DNA from: Saccoglossus kowalevskii
Taxonomy: Eukaryota; Hemichordata; Enteropneusta; Harrimaniidae
DNA: 36,713 nucleotides
Assembly (NCBI RefSeq): GCF_000003605.2
Contig: NW_003111474.1
Location: 198,825 to 235,537, forward strand
Direction of reading: 5' to 3'
Position 1 is the first letter of the stretch, and the number at the start of each line of letters is the position of its first letter. Positions 1 through 13,225 of this stretch are shown here, piece after piece. Both the position numbers and the translations under genes were made by a program. Below the pieces are notes generated by a model that was given only the letters and a program-made list of their open reading frames with translations, searched no databases and was not told the DNA's origin.

Positions 1-2617
1 TACAGTGCTGTCACATGTGATATTGTTTTGTTCTGCATCGCATATCTTATTCTGTGTCTCAATTAACGTATGTACAGAGAATATATATCATGAGTATAGG
101 GTATATTAATTTAGTGATTTGCACTTACCCTCACAGCCCCCCCCCCCTACCCCCACCCCGATGTCATATTGCTTACTTACCAGGGGCAACTGGTGAAACT
201 AGGGTAGCAGTCTTACATACGATAAATCATGAATTTCACATTTAAAAATATAAATTTCTGCGAGACAAAGAAATTTGCTAAAAAAAATAAAAGTTCGTGT
301 ACACAGTAATTCCAAAATCAAGATGGGATATCAAAACGTGCGTTTTGAGTAATGGTTTTTACGCGAATGCCAAGTGGATTTATTATGCGAATCATCGTAT
401 TATATTCTTGTAGCACCGCATTGTCTTTGATATGGGTGCGTGTAACTAGGAAAAGGTGTCATTATGCCACAGTGATGGTATTTGTCACATATATAAATGA
501 ATGAGATTTATATCAACGTGACTCGGTCAATCGCTATAAAGTTCACCATTCGTTTCACAAAACAGTGCAAAACAACGTTTCGCCAAAATATCCATCACTT
601 ACAGTTAGCGGTATTGACCTGTCTGAACCCTGTACACTCAGGAACATGTTGTTTTTAGATAAGGTCAGATGTTAATATTAATATCATTTAATTTCCGAGG
701 TTTTATTTTAAGAAAATACTATGAGTACTAGAGTGTTATCCCCGATGGAGAGGGGTTATTGTTAAGAGTAAGATTTTATCTCGCTCGCCTTAGGTAAAAC
801 GTATTTGACATTTAAAATATTGTATTGTAATAATAAGTTGCTACCTTTGTGGACAAGTAAGCACTAACTGTTTCGATATTGGGAACCGTCGACAAAAGAA
901 AAATTTTCATTTCACGGACTCGTATGGGCGATAGGAATTAACTTTAGAGAGCAATGTTTTTTGCAGAAATGTTATTCGATTGAGGTACATCTAACCTGTC
1001 AGATGAACAGCTCAGCCAATTTCAATGTATTCACGGTATAAACCAATATTAGACCATTGCCTAGAGTGATTCAAGTATGCAACTCAAACAACATCACAAA
1101 ATGTATATGCTGGCGTAGTAATCAAAAAATGCTTAGGTTTCTGATGTGTAAGGAGATTCATGTCATGATATCATAGCGGGATAGTTTAGATTTCACTTTA
1201 GTATTAGATGTTGTTGTCGACGTTTCTCTTTTATGTTATTGCATAATTTCTTATCAGGCTATCACTCATCGTATGTTGGTGAGTGAATCTTTGACAGATA
1301 TATGTACACTACATCCATTAGCGAGATAATATCACGTCTATTAATTGACTTCCTCTTGAAACAGACAATAAAGTGTATATTACTTGGATAAAAGATCGTA
1401 ACATCGCATATAAATTTCTTGTGCATCAAACACGCTGATATTCTTATTATACGTCACATTTATGACAAACGAAATGATACTGTAATTGTACGAACACACT
1501 ATTAATGTGCATTATATTGATAAAATATTTTGTTTCACTAATACAAGAAAACGTACGATTGACAAATAATAATATATCATGTTGTGACTGATTGGATACA
1601 TACCACCTAAGAGGGAATTCTACTTGAACCTTTTCACCTAACAACCTCGTCATGAACTTGTGTCTCTGTTCTTATTTCGAATTGTCCTTACTTGCAAAAC
1701 ATAGACATAATTTCTCATATCTTGACATTTTCTGAAGCTTTCAGACAAGTGTTTTAAATACTGCACATAACAACATATTATTATGTTAATATTTGTCTAC
1801 ACAGTACATTCCTTTTGAGAATGATTTTATTTGAATAAATATCATTGAATATCATTTGACATGTACAGTGATTGCAAATATGCATACATACAACTGAATC
1901 GCACCCCAACTGAAAACATGGTTGCTTACAATGATATATTGATGTTCATATGAATTTGATGTCAAACTGAATTAGCGCCGCAAAATAATTACCCGTGACC
2001 CGCGACATAGAAATTTCAGTAAACCGCTTTTAGTGAAAAGCATTCAATGCGCCTGTTAGTCAAATAAATTATGCAAAATGAAACATTAAAATAATTACAT
2101 TGAAATATTAAATTAAAAATAACGCCATACATATATCTAAATTTCATGTTATTTCCTTCATAAAGTTTTAGTTATCCTGCCTGTAAAACATAACCTATTC
2201 AGAGAAGGTAATTATGATGACCACGTATTATTTGATTATTAATTGTACATCCGAAGTCATTACCAGTGACACCGGAACACTCTGAACAGTACACTTTTGG
2301 AACGATTGTCTTACATAGTAAAAACAGTCTAGTTGGATCTGTATGAACTATCTGGTCTAATTCTGCCTTCTCGATGTTAAAACTACAAATGTTCGTTCAT
2401 TTTAACACATGCTTAATCTTTCTTCAATCATGCAAATGTAACTAGTTAAATTGTTTTACAAATTCTTAGTACGGAATATAATTTTTTTGTAACTAGTCGA
2501 ACAGCTCAAAATTTGTCACACACTTGACACACTGTTATTTCGACCACCAATATAAAGCACGATTATAATAATTCTAATACCCGAACACGCACTTGTTTTT
2601 GGGTTTTTTTACACAAT

Positions 2618-2647
2618 TGTGTTTTCCATCCGACGATCACGTTTTCC
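2618..2647 (+). repeat. Dispersed repeat motif, copy 1
   Basis: The segment contains CCATCCGACGAT followed two bases later by CGTTTTCC. It is preceded by TGTGTT and by a T-rich stretch with an upstream ACACG. The same arrangement recurs at 5861-5891. It is more GC-rich than its surroundings, so it looks like a remnant of a dispersed element. The family is unknown. Confidence 0.5.
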
Positions 2648-5600
2648 GTTCAATAACCATGAATTGAGCATGGGTAAGAAATAAAACTATTTTGAGAACG
2701 AAAGGGACATCAAATACTATCATACCAATGATATTTCAATATTAAACATATTTTGTTACATAATATCACATTTTGATAGAGTGTTTCTCTTTGATATTTA
2801 CAACCAAACAAAATGTGCATGTATAATTCTAGCACAAGTACGTGACACATAGGTATAGGCACTATATATAATTGTTACAGAGAAATAAGCTAAAGTAAAA
2901 AACTCGTTTTATCCACTCAGACATAAGTGAGTAATATAATCACTATGCGTTCATGTTCATAAAATACTTTTATTATCGGTACGTATACTTCCCCGCATTT
3001 GTGAGTTATAATCTCGTGTTAATATGTTAGTATATATGCCTATAATTTCGATTAGAAATTTACCAGGTAGCTTTCAGAACACCATTTGGTAATACTTAAC
3101 ACTATGTTTAATATATTCCCATATTACATTGAATATATCAATTCAATTACGTTTTCTAGATTTGGTTTTGGATATTTAATATAATCAGTTTTATTTTCAA
3201 AATAATACATGTATTTTAATTGTTCACACTTTATTGTGTTACATTTCATATATTAAATAATGTTTACAGATACATACAAAAGAAATCGACTCAACATTTC
3301 CCTAGTTGATAAGATTGTAAGACAGTTCTTTAAAAAAAGACAACTAAAAGTACATGGGAAAGTTCAGTTATGAGGTATGAATGCTGTCGTTTTTACTTTG
3401 ACGTGCGCGATCAGATAATGTTTGCTTAACATCTGTTACCGGACAACAGGTTATCACAACTGCAGATACCACTACGCCATCAGACTGTTTGATTGAATTG
3501 GTATGTATCGCTCAAGATTGCGTCACCGTTTTTGTAAAGATTGAAAAACCCATTACATGTTAGTATTCGGATGTTATCTGGGAATTATCCCTCAATGCTA
3601 TGTTGTGAAATAAATCTGTTCAGCGTGAGTGAATTTCGTATTAGTATGATTTCGATTTCCTTACATTCATTCATTAAAATGCGGGATTATAGTTGGTATG
3701 TAGGATTTACCAAGATAGTTGTTAATGTATCGAACCACTTTTCTCTCGTAAAATCTAATTTATATTCATTGCGTTAAATTGACATTTCCTTAGTGCCATC
3801 TTGTTAAATCGGGCGTTTAAACTTAATTGATCTCACGTCATATCCTATAATGAAAACGTGTGCTTGTTTAGAGTTGATGATGACATAATAATAGTTCAGT
3901 GAGACATAATTTGCTGCATTGTCCATGCCATTCAATCGAATACTCAGTCTAATTAGTGTTCACATAACAAGCTCCAACCATTCACGACGCATAGCGTGTA
4001 TTGAATGCGTAAACATTTAATATGGTATGCTTGAATGCAAGTTACTGCATCGTGATTTCCACTGGGGCTTAATGAAAAAGTATCTCGCTGTTTTTATTCC
4101 GTTATTAAAAAACAGTGTGTTTCAAAACCAATATAACATATATTAACCAGGAGTATCCAACAATATAATTATTCATTGAGTTCTTTTAATTGGTAATTAT
4201 AGATCGCATTAATTACTAGCTAATGTTGGACATACACCATGTGTGTAGTCAAATATGTCATTGTGACATCATACTTACGTCGAGTACATTATTTGCACGG
4301 TAGTTCTTCTATTGATGTTTTTAGACATTAATCGTCATCAAATAACGAATTGTTTTATGTGTTGTTTGGTGTATAGTATATATTCTATTTTGAAAACTGG
4401 TTTTACAAATCTGTCTTGCGTAAATGGTCAAATACATAATTTTGGTTAGTTTTGGTTTGTTTCATTAACGAGTAGGCTTTGAACAGTTCTTATTATGTGC
4501 GCCTCGTGCCGAAAACGTATAGGTTCCACCCATCCCCGTACGTAATATCATTCATCATTATAAGTTCCAGTATTCTGTTCAGACCACCTGTAACACCGTA
4601 TCCTCAGTATAGGTTGAAAGTGAAGCTCGCATCTTATTATGGTCGAACGGTTGACTTATTTCTTCAAGTTAGTTCTCTGCAATGTTTAATAGTACCTTTC
4701 ATTGCGATATTTTCATATCTATATAATTTGAATTTAATCTGTCAAACAGTATCGAGGAAATGGATATGATAAACGGATAATAAAAAGAAATAGTCAGACA
4801 TTTATAATCAAATTACAAAAAAGTGATGCTGTTTCCTGTTTTTAAATATTTTGGATTTTGTTCACAAAATATATGCAGTATTTTATGGAATTGACATGCT
4901 TGGCTAATATAAGTAAGCATATGAAACGCAAAGAAGTCACGAAGTTCTAATTAAATTGTTCACTACATATAGCGTAGTTTCATGCACCGATCTTCTTCAC
5001 CCTCCCACGATGTCAACCTTTTGAACGTCTCCGGAAAACCTTTAATTTAATAACTTTAAACAAAGAAGACTGTGTGTAACCTCAGTGCAAATCGGATTAT
5101 AAATCAGACATAGCGAATAGCGGGGGATTTGTATAGACCAGGGAATGGGGAAATTCAGTTTAACGTTCACATTTGATTACATCTAGAAAATAGAAAAAAA
5201 GAAACAAATCAGTGTATTTACCTATGTGACAAAAAGCACATTACAATGTTATGTGATAATTAATTGATTTATTCGGGAATTATGTTATGGGTGAACCCGA
5301 GCACGAGAACAGTACTGACTCACAGGTAAAGTAAAAATGAAATAATTCCGAACAAATGTAAAATGTAAAATAAACATTTTACGGAGAGTGTTTCGCTGAA
5401 TCACGAAATATCACTGCTAACCTCCTAGCTGAAAGCACGCAAATAACAATACGGGTTAGGTGAAACCCAAGCAATCTAAGAACGCAAAAATACTTAATAG
5501 GTGTTAATTACGTTGCATCTTTGTTTGTGCCTGCGTCTTTATTGTGAAGCAGCGTGACGACCATGTACATATTACCAAAGTTGAGTCAAAAACACCCACG

Positions 5601-5860
5601 TAATAATTGTTTTTTTTCGTGTAAAATAATCGTGGTCAATCTCATGGTAATGTTCTAGTAATAACGATCAGTGGAAACTGATTGTTATCAAGCGAGCACT
5701 TACACGTCCTAAATCCAAATATATAATTTCTTTGTTTCACAATTGGCTGCATTATAAAATATAATTATATACAATTCAGATAAGAGCAATTCGCCCTGTA
5801 TTCGCCATTATAACCATCTGTATTAACACGTTGTCTTTTTACAAGTTAAAAGGCAAAGAT

Positions 5861-5891
5861 TGTGTTATTCCATCCGACGATGGCGTTTTCC
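5861..5891 (+). repeat. Dispersed repeat motif, copy 2
   Basis: This is the second copy of the motif at 2618-2647 (TGTGTT, then CCATCCGACGAT, two variable bases, CGTTTTCC). It too has an upstream ACACG and a T-rich spacer. Similarity fades quickly on the right side. Confidence 0.5.
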
Positions 5892-7410
5892 AGTCACACT
5901 AACAACCAACATGATTTTCCCTACATTAACCTGAAATTGAATAATTACCTATTTTCGACTAATGTTCACAGCTTTCTTAAAATTCATCATATTCGAATTT
6001 GTATTCTTTCCGCCTGAAATGAAAACTTTATAATATTTTTTCCTCTCCACTGAGAACCTCCCAGTCAATCAAATATAAAAAAATACTTTCCAAATGGAAC
6101 TGACGGAACTGTACAGCTCAACTACCTACTACGCTATATGCTATCAAAAAGCGACATGTAGCCCCATGAAGGCATGTTTTCACAAGACCTCTGTTATTTC
6201 AGAGCGAAGTATCTGAAGATACTGCTTATATTATACTATAAGGCGTTTACTGGGTTATTAACTTGGCCACTTATTTCTTCAATTTGTAGATGACGTTTGC
6301 TTTGCACATAAATATACATGTATGTCTGACTACCACACAAATTGGTGATTATCTGTACATACGTTTTATCTTGGTAATTCATTGGACATTTGTAACAATG
6401 TGTCATATCCTGACAATATAATATAATAGAGTTTGAACAATCGGCATTAGCTGTGTAAATAGAAGTAGCGTGATATGTACGTCTACAGTACATATGTTGA
6501 ATTTATTAATTAGTGATTTATTATCTAATTGCCCTAGGTTCAATACTTGTGATATAGCAGACGTCACAGAGGCGTGCAAGGTGACGTACGTGCTTTTATT
6601 GGGCTCATTGTGTTATTAATGTTATTAAAAAAAATATTTAATAATTAATTAATGTCATTTTAAATCAACACGCTATATGTACCATGAATGAACACTTGAG
6701 TGATTCTATTTAGTTAATTGTAATTGCGTTATGATGTAAAACATTATCCAAAATCCTAAATCGATCATTCTGACATGGTAAACAAAACTTATATGGAAGA
6801 TGTGTAAGACACTCAAAATTAATTATAAAAGTATGATTCAACATTAACACAATTAACACATTATTACAAGTTGCCCATTCCCGTTGTCACATTCCCTATA
6901 GTAACATAATCAATATTTACGTAATGAATCACGAAAATGACGGCGTAAATGTAAAGAAATTATTTTCCAGAGACACAAATAAGAAGTAAATAATCCTTCT
7001 TACTAATATCAAATGTGATATTCCGATTGACAGAATCTTAACTGCTTCTGTAATCATTAAATATATATAACAACGTACGAGTACGAGAGGAGGTACAGCA
7101 TGTACTATTTAACCATACTCATAGGGGAATGATGTCAAGCCAGCTGTGATTAAAAGCATTGAAATATATGTGTACTGATTTTGAGATTATAAATAATGGT
7201 ACATGTATTAAGGTTAACGGGGAATGCGATAGTGATCATGGTCAGCGCATTTCCTTATAGTAACATCACTCACTGCGCGCAACATGAAACTAGTTATATA
7301 TCAAAAATCTAGTTTTCCAATTCGAGATTTTTAAATTCAGAGAAAAGATATTTTTCGTTTGAGACTCAGACCTTTTAAAACAATAACATCTTGTATTGAT
7401 ATTTGAAGCA

Positions 7411-9066
7411 TGACCCTTAGAATTCACATGTGTTTTGGGGCCTTTTTAATTCACATGTCATGCATTGCTCTTTGTGGTGTTTTGAACCCACATATTTAAG
7501 CTTCGTGACCTTTTCAATTCACAGGTCAAGCATTGTTCTTTGTGACCTTTTGAACTCACATTTTTAAGCTTCGTGACCTTTTCAATTCACAGGTCAAGCA
7601 TTGTTCTTTGTGACCTTTTGAACTCACATTTTTAAGCTTCGTGACCTTTTCAATTCACATGTCAAGCATTGTTCTTTGTGACCTTTTGAACTCACATTTT
7701 TAAGCTTCATGACCTTTTCAATTCACAGGTCAAGCATTGTTCTTTGTGACCTTATGAACTCATATTTCAAGCTTCGTGACCTTTTAAATTCATAGGTCAA
7801 GCATTGTTCTTTGTGACCTTTTGAACTCACATTTTTAAGCTTCGTGACCTTTTCGATTCACAGGTCAAGCATTGTTCTTTGTGACTTTTTGAATTAACAT
7901 GTCAGGTATTATCCTTTTTGACCTTTTGAATTCACATGTCAAGCATTGTTCTTTGTGACCTTAAGAATTCACATTTCAAGCTTCGTGACCTTTTGAATTC
8001 ACATGTCAGGCATTATCCTTTTTGGCCTTTTGAATTCTCATTTCAGGCATTATCCGTTTTGATCTTTTGAATTCACATGTCAAGCATTATTCTTTGTGAT
8101 CTTATGAACTCATATTTCAAGCTTCGTGACCATTTAAATTCATAGGTCAAGCATTGTTTTTTGTGACCTTTTGAACTCACATTTTTAAGCTTCGTGACCT
8201 TTTCAAATCATAGGTCAAGCATTATACTTTGGGAACATTTTAATACACATGTCAAGCATTGTTCTTTGTGACTTTTTCAATTAACATGTCAGGTATTATC
8301 CTTTTTGACCTTTTGAATTCACATGTTAGGCATTATCTTTTTTTACCTTTTGACTTCACATGTCAAGCATTATTCTTTGTGACCTTATGAATTCACATGT
8401 CAAGCTTCGTGACCTTTTGAATTCACATGTCAGGCATTATCATTTGTGACCTTTTCAATTCACATGTCAATCATTATCTTTATTGACCTTTTGAATTCAC
8501 ATGTCAATCATTATCTTTTGGGACCTTTTGAATTCACAGGTCAAGCATTATACATTGGGACCTTTTGAATTCACATGTCAAGCATTATCGTTTTTGACCT
8601 TTTGAATTCACATGTCAATCATTATCTTTTGTGACCTTTTGAGTTCACATGTCAGGCATTATCATTTGTGACCTTTTCAATTCATATGTCAAGCATTATC
8701 TTTTTTGACCTTTTAAATTCACAGGTCAAGCATTATCTTTTGTGACCTTTTGAATTCACAGGTCAAGCATTATACATTGGGACCTTTTGAGTTCACATGT
8801 CAGGCATTATCATTTGTGACCTTTTCAATTCACATGTTAAGCATTATCTTTTTTGACATTTTCAATTCACATGTCAATCATTATCTTTTGGGACCTTTTG
8901 AATTTATATGTCAAGCATTATTCTTTGAGATCTTTTGAATCCACGTGTCAAGCATTGTTTTTTGTCACCTTTTGAATTCACATGTCAAGCATAATCTTTT
9001 GTGACCTTTTGAATTCACATTTGAAGCATTACAATTCAAAGCGTCATTCTTTGTGACATATTGAAC
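7411..9066 (+). repeat. Satellite array of 37-bp and 31-bp units (68-bp higher-order repeat)
   Basis: The basic 37-bp unit starts with TGACCTTTTGAATTCACATG, followed by TCAAGCATT and a T-rich end. A shorter 31-bp variant ends in TTTTTAAGCTTC. In the left part, roughly 7501-7870, the two alternate: the TTAAGCTTCGTGACC landmark recurs at about 7501, 7569, 7637, 7705, 7772 and 7840, a 68-bp higher-order period. To the right the array is mostly 37-bp units with point changes, for roughly 45 units in all. Many units carry an EcoRI-type GAATTC at the centre of an imperfect 23-bp palindrome (TGAC...GAATTC...GTCA). No unique spacers are present, so this is not a CRISPR array. Open frames inside it are repeat artefacts. 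Confidence 0.95.
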
Positions 9067-12000
9067 GTTAAAAGCATCATCCAATCAATGTGCCGTTCAC
9101 ATTACTGCTCATATTCTTCATGCCAAACATCAAAAAGCAGACCATGTGACAATAATTTGCAATTGAATTTGACGAAATATCAGATCCAACAGTGTTTTGT
9201 TTTTGTGAAAAAATTACAAAGCAATTGGAATTTAATTTAATTTGTAACATTCATTAAACGCAGGTAATCTTTTCTAAGCGTTCGAGTTAAGCTCCAACGA
9301 GAAACAGTTGATTACTGATTTAGATTAGAGTTGAGGATCGTTATCGGCATAAATGTGACGTAATAATAATGATAGTGTAGTTGATTAGATACTACATAGT
9401 GTTTGTCGTCGTTTGTTCTCACATGAATATGCATACTTTTGTCGCGTTTTTTCTCAAGAAAAAATAAATGATTTTTTGTTTTGTTTTTGGATTTGTGTGA
9501 TAGTATTGTGGTAAAAATGCTACAAATCTGTGGTAAAGCGAAATGCTATTTTTCATTTTTAGAAGTTGTATACACAATAAAATTATTGTTAATATAGTAT
9601 TCCGAATATACAATATATAATTTCAATTATTTAAATGATGGAGCAACTGGCCCCGGTGAAAAGAACGTATAATACGAATTGCCCTGTGATTTACAATGCT
9701 AATTTATCTTTCTGTATCTTTCAAAATAACATAGCTATTCGATAACTATTTTCGATTCGATTAACTAAACACGTTTCATGATTTGGATAGTTTTGTAATA
9801 ACTTCATGTTAACTCATCGACATGTTAACTTAATGAGTTGCACGATATCGCTAGACTCAAAGAGATGATCTACAATTCTGCCGCTCACGTTGTCATGGTT
9901 ACACGGTGTTATACAGAACACACGAACTTGTCTAGAATGTAATTGACAGTTTTGTAATATACTAATGAGAAATGTGGCATGCAATTACTCGTCTTTTTCA
10001 CTCGGGTTTTCTGTAAATCTTTGAGCGCTCCCAAAGTCACACGTTCCGCGTCACCCTGATAACCAACTTAGCGGGCTGTCACAGTATGGTGTCTTAATAT
10101 CACTTTTTCTATTGTACCATTACATGTTATTTCTGGCCTTGATTGCGAGGCAATGTTTGTTGATTGGTTTGATGTCACTGTGTTCCATATATTACGACTG
10201 ACATGTATCACTTGCAGGCAAACATCGCGAACATCATTTTGCCTAGATTTGACAATCACTCGTTGTATTACATTATACTCATGGTAGTTCACCTGATAAC
10301 GTTTCGAATAGTACGGCACTATGCGTACTTCATCGGGAATTGTACTTTATTATACACGGCTTATAAATGTTATTCATAAGACAAAAACCAACAACTGCAT
10401 ATCTTATGGTGCGTACTTTTGATGACTTTACATACATCAAAGGTAACAAGTATGAAATATCGTCATTAAGACAAACTACACAAGAATCGCTATGAAATCA
10501 CATGTAATATGGTTGTTTAATGATGGGTTTTTATTTAAATTTGAATCTATAAAACGATACCTTCCAGATGGTCCGTTGCCATAACAACCTGTCAAGCGTG
10601 ATTAGCTGGCAACCATCAGTAGTTTTTTTTTTCCATTTTACAAACAATCGAGCATTGTTTATTTTTTTTCATAAGTGTCATGTGACAGGCGATCAATACG
10701 TCGTACGTCCCTCTTATCTGAGCATCGCGTGTATGCAAAGTGACAATAATTGCAATGAAATGTGGTCGTTTGACAGTGCCAAAAAAGAAATGTCAAAATG
10801 AGAACCTAAAGTTTAAATAAATACCTAATTGCGACAAGACTAGCACTATACATTTCACTTTTCAAAGCACTTCAACCGCCAATGCTTGCATTTCATCACA
10901 TGTCTACTAATATATTATGCAGTTATAATCACTGGCCATATAACTATCCAAACTTTGATTGACAGATTTAGATAGATCAATAGAACTATAAAACGACCCT
11001 GGTTAGTTTTGCATACCATATATACTCATGATTTGCCCGAAATGTCATTACTATAACGTATAATTCCAGACAACCTCTCGTACCGTACGTCTTGTCCTCA
11101 CGCTTTACATCAGTTGCAAAGATACGGTCGTTATTTCGAACAACTCGGAGATCGTGGCGGCCATATTCGACCCACGTCAAAAATCCTTTTTGGTGAAGCA
11201 CTCACGGTGTCACATGGTAACGGTAGATTTATTTAGGTTCAGTTAGACACCGCGGGCTAGGCTTTTTTCAACTAGTATGTGTTTTCCATAAAAGTTACTT
11301 TACAATACCGTACTTGTAGATGTGTTGGCACTAATACGTGACATGGTTATGGTATGAATTGAGGGGAGACGTGTCCTATGTATCATTTCAACAATTCTCG
11401 TTCGATTGCTTCAGCTTCTCGTGTGAGTGTTTGCTGAGTTTTCATTGCAATGCATGTGGATTCACGACGATTAACGCTTGCTACGAGTTACTGCCACCTG
11501 AAGTAATTCGAAATAAAAGCGACAATCCCATTACTGCGCACATGTTCATGCCATCAAATTATTAGTCGTAAATTACCAATACAAAATGTATAATCTCAGC
11601 GTGTAGCACCAAAACTCACACACAAAAAGGCAGTAACGGAAATATAATTTCGTTACGTTGACCTGTGATTGTGTGCAGAATTTAATTTTAGAAAAACGTC
11701 TTTATTTCACGATAAATCACACTGTAACTTCTCTACAGACTTTTTAAAGTTAAGATATAAAACAAAATATTCAAACCTGCTCAAAAAAAACCACAATGCC
11801 TCTTTAATTGTAAGAAGGCGCGATACTGTTGAATGCTATTCAACATACAAATAGTTTACGATCTTTGAATTACAGTAAGTTATTTCTAGATTTAGAGAAA
11901 TAAAAAAAACATCGCGTTATGATAAGGCTGTGCGCATAGTTGAATAGATTTGGAATATATAACAGTATAATTAGCTTTTCATCGAAAAAATTTATTATGA

Positions 12001-12526
12001 TAATGGCAGAGTCGATTCAAGATAAATAGATATCAGTGTGTATTGAGTGAAACGAATCATGAAATTCAGCGATTAGACAGACCTAAATTAACCCCGGTAC
12101 GATTGCTGAATAGAGATCGAGAAAACTCCACTAGATAACTGTCTCATTGTAATACATAAATATATGATAGCATTTAATTTCCATCATTTACTTATTTGTG
12201 TTCAATATTTCTTCAAGCGTGGTATATTTGAGCAACATTGGGTCTGTTCAAAATTTGTTGAAATAAATGTCATAAATTTTCCCGCCAAAATTGTTAAACA
12301 ACATTTTGTCGGTTTAGGGTTAAATGGAAACAATTTCTTGCAGATCTTTAGTGAATAATCTGGAAAAGTTTTGACACGGTTTATCTTATAACAACAGTTG
12401 ACTTACAGGGTTGACTTCAGTATTCAAAGACTTGGCCCTAGTGTTGATAAGTTTGAACTTGTCGTTCAGGGTTGGCATTGGGATTCAATAAATGACCTTG
12501 GCTTTAATATTTCACCTTTACCTTCT

Positions 12527-12642
12527 CTGTATTTTCGCTAATTCAAGATGGCTACCTAAGTAATTTTTTGCTAATTCAAGATGTAGTTAATTTAGCTACA
12601 CTGTATTTTCGCTAATTCGAGACGTATCCAATTTAGCTACTA
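12527..12642 (+). repeat. Short tandem repeat with TTTTCGCTAATTC core
   Basis: CTGTATTTTCGCTAATTC occurs at 12527 and again at 12601 (74-bp spacing). A third, partial copy of TTTGCTAATTCAAGATG lies between them. An opposite-strand echo (GCTGAATTAGCC near 12700) suggests the remnant of an element with inverted ends. The CTGTATTTTCGCT string resembles the termini of the MITE-like element at 21208-21419. Confidence 0.45.
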
Positions 12643-13181
12643 TTTATTTATTTGTTTTTTTTTCTATTCTTATGATGATGAACTGTAGGCTCCTTAACTT
12701 AGCTGAATTAGCCAGATGCATCGCAGACATGGCGTGTATGGTATACCTGGCGAGGAAAGGAGTCGCTCAACAATAACACCCAGATACTAAAGTGAAATAC
12801 GATATACCAATGGAGGGCCCCGGGCGTATGTCAGAATGATTTCCGTAACATGTCTCAAGTTAAAGCGAGAAATCATGACAATTTAATAAACACACAGACC
12901 ATGTGAGTCATTAATTTTATAAATAGACTCAATAATTGAAAATATGAATGAAATGAAAACGAAATTACTTCCTAGTACGTACCAAACAGTATTAATTTTG
13001 AATACTCAGAAACCCACTGGCGTCGGCATTTAACATCAAATCCCCAAGTGGGTGAAAGTCTCACTACGGTTACTACTTGTACAATGTGCGAGTACTTTTT
13101 GGCATTTTTCTACTGAAAGAACTTGAAATTAAAGAAATGATAACACATTGCAGCATATCCTCGTCGTGACGTTCGATTTAC

Positions 13182-13187
13182 TTTAAT
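13182..13187 (-). terminator. Candidate polyadenylation signal ATTAAA for the GPCR
   Basis: On the minus strand this reads ATTAAA, the common variant of AATAAA, about 40 bp beyond the receptor stop codon. I saw no canonical AATAAA in the first 300 bp downstream. Assignment is by position only. Confidence 0.3.
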
Positions 13188-13225
13188 AAAGCTTTCGCCT
13201 TAAGCGTAAACTCAATTAATAACAT

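Larger units (their letters stand above)
1..7410. other. Gene-poor intergenic region
   Basis: I see no coding region that can be supported here. Open frames are short, low in complexity and without recognisable domains or splice-consistent continuation. The stretch is AT-rich. Visible details are a run of C at about 137-147 and a conserved motif of about 30 bp present twice, near 2618-2647 and 5861-5891. It may hold regulatory DNA or unrecognised non-coding exons, which cannot be judged from sequence alone. Confidence 0.6.
9067..13225. other. Intergenic region, no supported gene
   Basis: I find no conserved coding frame here. Segments near 9850-10300 and 11000-11560 look somewhat less AT-rich and contain short open frames of 71-83 aa on either strand, but none has a recognisable motif or a partner exon. 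A small repeat cluster lies at about 12527-12640. The right end is the 3' flank of the minus-strand GPCR. Confidence 0.55.

Noticed and set aside
8750-8938. Plus-strand open frame of 62 aa in the satellite
   Set aside because: It is a translation of the 37-bp repeat, with the same peptide recurring, so it is not a gene.
7411-9066. CRISPR-like regular repeats
   Set aside because: There are no unique spacers, units are head to tail, and the host is clearly a eukaryote.
10986-11201. Minus-strand open frame of 71 aa in a less AT-rich segment
   Set aside because: The composition looks a little gene-like, but there is no recognisable motif, no strong start context and no partner exon, so I do not list it as a gene.
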